Positions 56,721-64,000 of a DNA stretch of 64,000 bases are shown piece by piece. The notes beneath the pieces are model-generated. The model had not been told where the DNA came from. It searched no databases and saw nothing but the letters and a program-made list of their open reading frames with translations. This DNA comes from Malania oleifera. Lineage: Eukaryota; Streptophyta; Magnoliopsida; Santalales; Ximeniaceae. Each line of letters begins with the position of its first letter. Positions within the stretch are counted from its first letter, which is position 1. The stretch covers positions 73,210,597 through 73,274,596 of the forward strand of contig NC_080419.1 in assembly GCF_029873635.1 (NCBI RefSeq). The letters are read 5' to 3'. The position numbers and the translations under genes are program-made.

Positions 56721-58142
56721 GTCCGACATGATTATATTTAAATGTAATTAAGTAGTAATTGGTTAATTGGTTAACCGATATATTTGTTACCGTTAACCAA
56801 ACCGAAACCGATTAACCGGACTTTTGTAGAATTTTAACTGAACGGATCAAACCGAGTTTTTTACGCGAACTGAACAGGCCAATTTTGGCCAGTTATTTCG
56901 GTTAATTCTGTTTTCACCGAATTATGTTCACCCCTAATGTTAAGTCAATTTTACAGTTAAAGCATGTTTTAGTGATTTTCAGAAACAACAAGATAATGCA
57001 GTACATTATGATTTCAGAATACATGATAAATAATACCTTTACTCAGATCAGTATGTATGTTATGTTCGGTGCAAGGCCATGATTGATAGCCAGCGCAAGG
57101 CCGCAATTATGCATGTATCCGACATAAGGCCGTAATTTTTTTATGTTATTACAGAATTCAGAAAATGTTATCAATCTATTTATGTTAAAAACAGTATATG
57201 TTCATGTATTATATGTTATTAGAACCCAGATGACAGTTTAGATTAGTTTTAGGAGCACGGTACCGTAGCTATACAGTTCATTTTAGTTCAAACTTGTGCT
57301 AGCCGCCCCTACTAGTAGAGGGGGTGGGAGATGGATAATCGATGTGGCTTTCAGTGTAGAGTTGTAAATGTCCACCTGGCAGTCTAGACTAGGGTGTGGC
57401 GGGCCCTTCATACTTACAGACATTTTTGATTTTGTAGTGGTCGGTCAGCCATTGTTGGTCCCGCTTTTGAGCTACACAACCCATTATGGGGGGGTAATAC
57501 ATGACACCAACTAGCTATTCATTTTGGGTAAATTTCATAATTACTAGTCATATCAGATGATTTTATGATTAGTGAAATATAGTATGATTCAGTATGACTA
57601 TGAAATGTATGAATTTTTCAGTTATGATATTATCGGTGTTTTCAGAAATGTGATGTGTACTGTATATTTATTATAACACGCAAATATTCATGTTACCAAA
57701 TAACTGTATTTAGTTTATTTTTCCTTACTGAAAGATGTCTCACCCCAGTTTAAACCATTTTAGGAAACCCAAAAAGACAGACGGGAGGGTGAGTCTTTTG
57801 AACTAGGGTTAATAGGTTTTTTTTTTAAATGTAAGATCCTAGTGTTATCTTTTGATATTTTGGAGGATTGTATATATATATATATATATACAGTATATGG
57901 TGGAATATAGGTACTCTGATATTTTGTGTAAAATGGTTGAATGGTTGAAATTTATGTATACTGCTACTAGGTTTCCGCTGTGTATGACATGTGTGTCCTC
58001 GTTACCCATGGGTTCGAGTTGACCTTATTATGTTTAAAGTAAATGATATTTAATTATGGGGTAAATTAACCAGGTCGTTACACATATGCTAGATCATATA
58101 AGTAAAATATAATTAATCATCTAAAACAAATAAAAAAAATTA

Positions 58143-58433
58143 GGACAAAAGACAATCACTTTTCCTAAACTTTGACAAAAAGACAAAGACTTCGCCTAAG
58201 ATTTTAACAATCCAAAGAATCTCTTTTGAAGTTTGTCAAAAATGACAGAGACCAACCTTAAAAAAAATTTTCTTTTTGTAAAATATAAAGGGAGGCTTGT
58301 GTCGTTTTGAAAAATCTCAAGGAAGGTCCTTGAGATTTTTTAAACCTGAGGGGAGGTTTCTAAAATTTTTGAAACCTTAAAAGAGGTCATTGTCTTTTTG
58401 CAAACCTCAGGAGAAATTAGTGTATCTTTCTCA
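58143..58433. mobile_element. MITE-like fold-back element
   Basis: The left arm ('gacaatcacttttcctaaactttgacaaaaagacaaagacttc') is the imperfect complement of the right arm ending 'caaacctcaggagaaattagtgtatc'. An inner inverted repeat surrounds 'tcaaggaaggtccttgaga'. It resembles a common plant MITE type with CCTGAGGTTT-like termini. Exact borders and duplication are unclear. Confidence 0.45.
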
Positions 58434-59683
58434 AAAATACATGATTAATTTTCCTTCCCATAAATTTTTTTTTAATTCATAGTTAAAATTTCTTCTCAAA
58501 ACAAATTACAAAGATATCTAAATTAATTTATGGTTAAAAACTACAAAAAGAAAAAAAAAATACATAGTTAATTTTCTTTTGTAAATCAATATTTTTTCTA
58601 TTATTCATTTTTGTCCATGTGATTTCATATTAAAAAATTAAAATGTGAAAATGTGTTATTATTTAATTTAATTAAACGATTATTATTATTTAGAACGATC
58701 TTTATTTTTTGTATGAAAAATATAATACTATTATTTATCTATATTTTATAAAATTTTATGGTTAGTTCAAAGAAAATTTTAAAAATAGTTAAAATATTCA
58801 TATGATTAAATAATTTTATAAACATCTGAAAATTAAATAAATCCATTAATTTGTTTATAAAAAATTAGCTTAGCAACTTCATAACATTTTTTGTTAAATA
58901 AAATAAAAAAGTTTCAATGAACTACCAATCTGCTAAAACTACTAATTAAATTAACACTTAAAATATTAATTCTTTTTGTAAAATAATTATATTAAATATG
59001 AGTTTTTAAAATTTTTGATCCTCAATTTATATTAATCTCTTTGTAATTTATTTTAGAAAGAAAAATTAATGGTGGATTTTTTTTGTACTTAGTTTTTATT
59101 TGAAGGAAAATTAATCATGGACTTTTTTTATTTGTTTCGAAAGAAAGTTAACTATGTTTTACTTATGTGGTTTATTGTATGTGTTGTCTTTATTTTATTG
59201 GATTAATCTATGGATGACATGGTGACTCGGTCTACCTAATAATTTCTCTTCAAGAAGGGTGTTCTGCATAACTAGTGGGCTTTGACCTAAGACCCGACCC
59301 GGGCTGCAAATGGATCAGTTCTTGTTGTTAATGGATAAGACTTTAACTGAATGGATTCTATTCGATCGGTTTCTTTAAAAAGGTAAATAAAATCCTAAAA
59401 TTAATACCAGAATTCGTCCAATTAATTAAAAATTTTAGATGAATGTATATTAATTAATATATATATAATAAATATAATTTGTTATTTCTCTTTTAATATT
59501 TAATTTTCATAGCTAAAATATAGTGTCACAAAATAAAAACAAAAAAATCACCATTGAGTCAAAATTTTGGAACAAATATATATATCCCAAAATAAAAATA
59601 TATTTTTTCTTTATAAATTTTGAAGTCTAGAAAAATAAAAACTAACTAAATGCAAAATCAAAATTGTTAAAAACAATTGTTCT
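58434..59683. other. AT-rich spacer
   Basis: I recognise no gene or repeat in these 1.25 kb. Confidence 0.4.
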
Positions 59684-59691
59684 ACGTCAAC

Positions 59692-60196
59692 TAGGCGTGA
59701 ACAAACGGTCGGCTTGGACAAATTCGGTTAATTAACCGAATTAACTGAAATTTCCAGTTAATAAGAACTGTTAATCAAACCAATTGAATAGAGGAGCCTC
59801 ACCGAGCCGAACCCGACCTAATTACCTTTTTGAGTAATTTAGTTAACCAAATTTAACCGAATTAATTTGAAATTAATTAATAAAAATAAAATATAATTGT
59901 ATATTTTTTACTAAATACTAATTAATATATTAAAAAATTAACATATACTAATTAACATATTAACAAATTAGCATATACTAATTAACATATTCAAATTTAT
60001 ATTTATATTTTAATTAATTATTAAATCGGTTATTTTGGTTAACCAAATTAACATTCCTCTTAAATTAAACTGATTAACTGATTAATCGAACTTTGTCAAA
60101 CCATAACCGAACCAACCAATCTTGTGTTCTTAGCAAAACCGAACCGACCAATTTTGGTTGGTTAATTCAGGTTTTCCCAAATTATGCTCACCCCTA
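59692..60196. mobile_element. hAT MITE of the same family as the 51986-56936 transposon
   Basis: The left end TAGGCGTGAACAAACGGTCGG and the right end, on the other strand, TAGGGGTGAGCATAATTTGG, match the termini of the larger hAT element. The shared subterminal 'ttaattaaccgaattaac' and 'accgaccaattttgg' motifs also match. The duplication is ACGTCAAC (59684-59691) and ACGTCACC (60197-60204). It is 505 bp with no coding sequence. Confidence 0.9.
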
Positions 60197-60204
60197 ACGT
60201 CACC

Positions 60205-60679
60205 GGGTGGTCAACGCTCGTAGGAGATTTTCATATGAAAGTTTATTTAAAACCATTTCTTAATCCATGTGCTTAGTTAACAAAGCTTTGAATTCTTTTT
60301 TTTTTAAACCCACCTTAGATATCAACCTCTAAATCATTTCTTTAAATTCCACCGTTTCAACTGTAATTTGTAAAATCTCAAAAAACATCGTTTCCACCTT
60401 AGATTTTTATAAATAAGTTTGGTCACAAAAGAATTAAACAATTTATATAGATTTGTCTATGTACAAAATACAAATAGTATACAAGGTATCTACAAACTTA
60501 TCAATAGTTGAGAATGAAGAGAATTGTGATTACTGATAAATATTTTGATATAGAAATTACTTGTTGTGTGTATAAGCTAATTGCTATTCTAATTTTCAGA
60601 TTTTAACCAATTATAAACAAACCACAATAATAATCTAATTTTATCTAAGCATCAACCACAATCACACCTAAACGAAAAC
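60205..60679. other. Spacer beyond the Copia LTR
   Basis: I see no gene or recognised repeat in this stretch. Confidence 0.35.
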
Positions 60680-61461
60680 CTGTTTATTCCAACGTGCGTG
60701 TGTGCCAAGCCTGATCAAGAAAAATCTTTTATTCACCAATCCAGTATTCAGCAAAGCAACAATAAATTCAGCAAAATATAAACATGCCAAAATTACACAA
60801 CCACAAGAACACATTTACATGGTTTGGCCCAAAAATTGGCCTACATCCACGGCAGAAACTCACATTCGGAGACAATATATTAAATCGGTGGAAATAAATA
60901 TACATACACATATTTACCCTTTCTGGGCTTACCAATCTCCTCTGGAAATCAGTTCAAGAACAACCCAAGAAAGCCCCTCTTTGCACTTGCAAAGAACTCT
61001 AGGCTTCTTCCTATCTTCCTCCCTGATTTCCTTAAAAGAAACCTTCCTAAGAAATAAATCTGTGCATTACCTTCCCTTACCTTTGCGTGGACATCCACTG
61101 GAGGGTGGAGATCCCCAATGCCGCACCCACCTCCTGTCGTCTCCCTCTCTCATGTGCTGCGGCTGAAAGGCTCTCTCGGCGGGTTATGGCTTCCTCGGGT
61201 TGTAGGTCTCTCTCGTGCGCTAAAGACTCTCATGCTCGGGTGAAGTAGAAGACTTTTGCGGTTGCTCTTTGAATTTGCCAAATAGAAGGTAAAAAGAACC
61301 CTCGCCCTTGCTGTGTTTTTTTATTTTTATTTACAATACATTAAAGATAAAATTACATTATTGCCCCTCCACTAACAAAAGTAGAAAACACAGCCACTGG
61401 ATTTCTCCAACGAAATGGACGGTTTGGATTTTCTTCTTTCTCCAAGCTTGACACTCCAATA
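60680..61461 (-). repeat. 3' LTR of the Copia element (far end approximate)
   Basis: On the minus strand the purine tract AAGGTGGAGAA is followed by TATTGGAGTG (LTR start near 61461, with TA for TG). The LTR runs past a pyrimidine- and GA-rich middle, and its last part contains 'GCCGTGGATGTAGGCC', a phrase common near the end of plant Copia LTRs. The end is placed near AAACA at about 60680 but could not be tested, because the 5' LTR lies outside the window. Confidence 0.5.
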
Positions 61462-61535
61462 ATTCTCCACCTTGGCAAGCTTGTAACCCTTACACCTCCT
61501 TAGAATCTCCTATGGCGGTTCCTGCAAAACAAACA

Positions 61536-64000
61536 CTAGCAACTTCCAAGGTTAACCAAGTTTGAACAATGTTCAAACTTGGATTTAGGTACTACTTTAG
61601 TCATCATATCAGAAGGATTATCCTCTGTTGGAGTTTTCCTTACTTCTATTTCACCATTAGAAATAATATCCCTCACAAAATGCAGCCTAACATCTATATG
61701 TTTGGACCTATCATGATAAACATTATTCCTAGCCAAATGAATAGTGCTTTGATTGTCACAAAAAATTATAATGGTTCCACTATACATTCTTAACTCTAGA
61801 CACAGTCCTTTTATCCATATAGCCTTCTTAAAGGCTTCAGTCATGGCAATATATTCAGCCTCCGTGGTAGACAAGGCTACCACCGACTGCATGTGTGATT
61901 TCTAAATAATAGCACTACCTAAAAAAGAAAAGACCATACCAGACAAAAACTTCCTGGTATCTAGATTTCCAGCATAGTCATAATCTACATATCCTTTTAA
62001 CCCTATTTCACAATGCATATCCTTTTTTCCAAATATTAATCCTTGTTGTTTTGTTTTAGACAAGTATTGAAAAATTCGTTTCAAAGCATGCCAATGTGGT
62101 TTTCCAAGTTTGCTCATAAATCTACTCACTTGACTTACAACATAAGATAGATCAGGTCTAGAACATATCATAGCATACATTACACTACCAACCATACTAG
62201 CATAAGGTATTCTATTCATAAATAGTGACTCATTTTCAGTTTCAGGACACTGTTTTCTAGACAATTTAACATGCTATCAATAGGAATAGAAGTAGATTTA
62301 ACATGACTCATTCCAAATCTTTTCAACACCTTTGAAATATAAGACTATTAAGACAAATAAAGAAGCCTTTTATTCCTTTCTCTAGTTTCCATACCAAGTA
62401 TTCTTTTAACAGGCCCTAAGTCTTTCATTTCAAATTCAGATTTAAGCATGCACTTAACTTGATTTAACATATCAAAGTCTCCACAAGCAACCATCATGTC
62501 ATCAACATATAATAGCAAATATATATGACATTTATCACATGATTTATAATAACACAACCATCATAATTGCTTCTACATAAATAATTTTGAATCATTTAAG
62601 AATCAAATCATTTATACAATTATCTAGGTGATTGTTTTAGCCTATATAAAGATTTTTTTAATAAACATACATGATTTTTATTCATTTCTATATCAAAACC
62701 CTCAGGAGGTTGCATATAAACTGTTTCTTCTAAAGTACCATGTAAGAAAGCAGTTTTAACATCAAGTTATTCCAAATGCAAGTCATGTACAGCAACAAAA
62801 GATAATAGAATTCTAATTAAACTATGCCTCACAACAGGGGAAGATATTTCATTATACTCTACCCCTTCCCTTTGTGTAAATCCCTTAGCCACTAACCTAA
62901 CTTTATACCCAGGTGGTTCAACTCTAGGGATTCCCTCTTTCCTCTTAAAGATCCACTTGGATCTTATGAGTTTCTGTTTTTTTTTATCTAGGTACCATCA
63001 CCGATGTCTTATTCTTGTTTAGAGACTTCATTTCTTCTTACATTGCAAGAATCCATTTTTTAGCCTCTTTACTATCCATGACCTCTCTAAAAGTCCTAGG
63101 CTAGGCTCCACCTCAATTTCTATTTCAGCAACAGAAAGAACAAAAGTTGTCATATCAGTTTCCCCATACCTTTGAGGAGGTTTTATGACCCTCCTCTCCC
63201 TATCCTGTGCTAGAAGGTAGGTTATACTTAATTCAGAAGTTTCTGGTTTTGAGTTTTCCTCCTCAAAATCTGTAGCATCTGCTTCTAAATGGCTATGAGA
63301 AGTGGAGGGTTGCTCCACCTCAAGCTGTAGGTCACTAGTATCAGAGTGCCTAACACTTTCATCTGAATTTTCTAGTTTTCCCCCCATTTTAGTTTCATTA
63401 AAAACTACATCCCTACTAATAATATATTTTTGTTTTCTAGGTTCTATAACCCAAACCTTATAGCCTTTAACCCCCTCAGGGTATCCCACAACAATGCATT
63501 TAATAGCCCTAGGCTCTAATTTATCAGTTCTAATGTGGGCATAGGCTACGCACCCAAAAATTTTTAAAACCTAATAATTAGCAGGCTTACCCGACCAAAT
63601 TTATTAAGAGGTTTTAAAATTTAGAGCTGAGGAAGGACACCTATTAATAAGGTATACAGCAATGGTCACAGTCTCTGCCCAAAAGGTCTTGGGCAAACTT
63701 GAAGTGGCTAACATGCATCTTACCCTTTCCAGAATAGTCCTACTCATCCTTTCAGCTAGTCCATTTTGTTGGGGAGTATCCCTAATAGTCCTATGTATAG
63801 CAATGCCCTTAGCTCTATAAAATTCAAAAAATTCATTTGACAAGTATTCTAATCCATTACCTGTTCTCAGTGTTTTAACTTTTCTGCCAACTTGAGTTTC
63901 AACTAAGGTTTTCCATTCTTTAAACTTTTAAAAAGTATCACTTTTATGTTTTAGAATATAAACCCATACTTTCCTAGAAAAGTCATCTATAATTGACAGA
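61536..64000 (-). pseudogene. Copia (Ty1-like) pol: integrase, reverse transcriptase, RNase H; partial
   Basis: Read on the minus strand from the right edge. Integrase core with SIIDDFSRKVWVY at the edge; RTGNGLEY, where the family has Asp before NG; QQNGLAERM with the catalytic Glu (63843-63604). Then YPEGVKGYKVW (63489 onward) and the reverse transcriptase with LLLYVDDMMVACGD (about 62530). Then PYASMVGSVMYAMICSRPDLSYVVSQVSRFM (62264-61902), split here by its length only, and RNase H with [10 protein letters not shown] and FCDNQS (61892-61536). Several frames and TAG stops break it, for example a TAG between 61902 and 61892 where the family has Trp. Gag and the 5' LTR lie beyond 64000. Confidence 0.88.

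Larger units (their letters stand above)
51986..56936 (-). mobile_element. hAT DNA transposon (4,951 bp, inactive) in the Gypsy LTR
   Basis: The left end is TATGGGTGAGCAAACGG and the right end, on the other strand, is TAGGGGTGAACATAATT. The 8-bp duplication is ACGTTAAG (51978-51985) and ATGTTAAG (56937-56944), 7 of 8. The uninterrupted Gypsy LTR is recovered when the insert is removed, as the 5' LTR shows. Subterminal regions are rich in 'attaaccgaattaacc' and 'ggtcggttcgg' motifs. It carries a broken transposase on the minus strand. Confidence 0.93.
45716..58082 (+). mobile_element. Dead Gypsy (chromovirus-like) LTR retrotransposon with nested hAT insertion
   Basis: Order on the plus strand: damaged 5' LTR (45716-46545), leader, gag, protease, reverse transcriptase, RNase H, integrase, a chromodomain-like tail, purine tract AGGAGGGG at 51129-51136, then the 3' LTR 51140-58082. 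Shared LTR sequence is obvious at 46077-46545 versus 51698-51985 plus 56937-57130. The 3' LTR carries a 4.95-kb hAT element. Stops, frameshifts and a large integrase deletion make it non-functional. No matching target duplication was found, in keeping with the damaged 5' end. Confidence 0.85.
51140..58082 (+). repeat. 3' LTR of the Gypsy element, split by a hAT insertion
   Basis: It starts TGTAGAGACCC after the purine tract and ends GTCGTTACA at 58082. Without the hAT insert (51986-56936) and one TSD copy it is about 2.0 kb. A cluster of seven TCGAC/TCGATG-type sites lies at 51228-51395, just upstream of TATTAATAG (about 51398). A short CA/CT microsatellite lies at 51446-51471, and a (TA)n run at 57871-57890. 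Confidence 0.8.

Noticed and set aside
60702..61166. 154-residue plus-strand ORF
   Set aside because: It runs antisense through the Copia 3' LTR and has low-complexity composition.

Overview
This is nuclear DNA from a flowering plant, probably a woody eudicot with a repeat-rich genome. It has two intron-rich genes with canonical GT-AG splice sites and a plant-type NADP-malic enzyme. It also has a plant cereblon-like protein and dense LTR retrotransposons, TRIMs, hAT elements and a LINE. The species cannot be named from the sequence.

Layout. 1-3501 lies 5' of, or inside a large intron of, the cereblon-like gene and carries a Harbinger-like element (1119-2027) and a hAT-like MITE (2122-2748). 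3502-6601 (+) holds the last five exons of the cereblon/LON-CULT protein. 7958-10130 (-) is a dead, 5'-truncated RTE-type LINE. 11089-18329 (-) is a complete 19-exon, 588-residue NADP-malic enzyme gene, convergent with the cereblon gene. From about 18.5 kb on I see no host gene.

The rest is nested repeats. A possible LTR with a 78-bp minisatellite lies at 20.9-22.1 kb. An 8.9-kb non-autonomous LTR retrotransposon (25060-33931, minus strand, TSD AAAGT) carries a gag relic and a second ORF with its own LTR-like promoter. A TRIM family with 167-bp LTRs is present three times (22519, 34664, 40669). A complete 275-bp miniature LTR element (37817-38091) sits in a tandem array. hAT-like elements lie at 24063, 36259, 51986 and 59692. 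A dead chromovirus-like Gypsy element (45716-58082) has its 3' LTR split by a 4.95-kb hAT element. A dead Copia element (about 60680-64000, minus strand) runs off the right edge.

The two genes show no functional link: one is a cytosolic carbon-metabolism enzyme, the other a probable substrate receptor of a CUL4-DDB1 ubiquitin ligase. The most interesting signals are arrays of TCGA-type palindromes placed just upstream of TATA boxes in three promoter positions of two unrelated retrotransposons, the internal promoter-plus-ORF unit, and the miniature LTR elements. Nearly all target-site duplications, splice sites and stop codons quoted here were read by hand.
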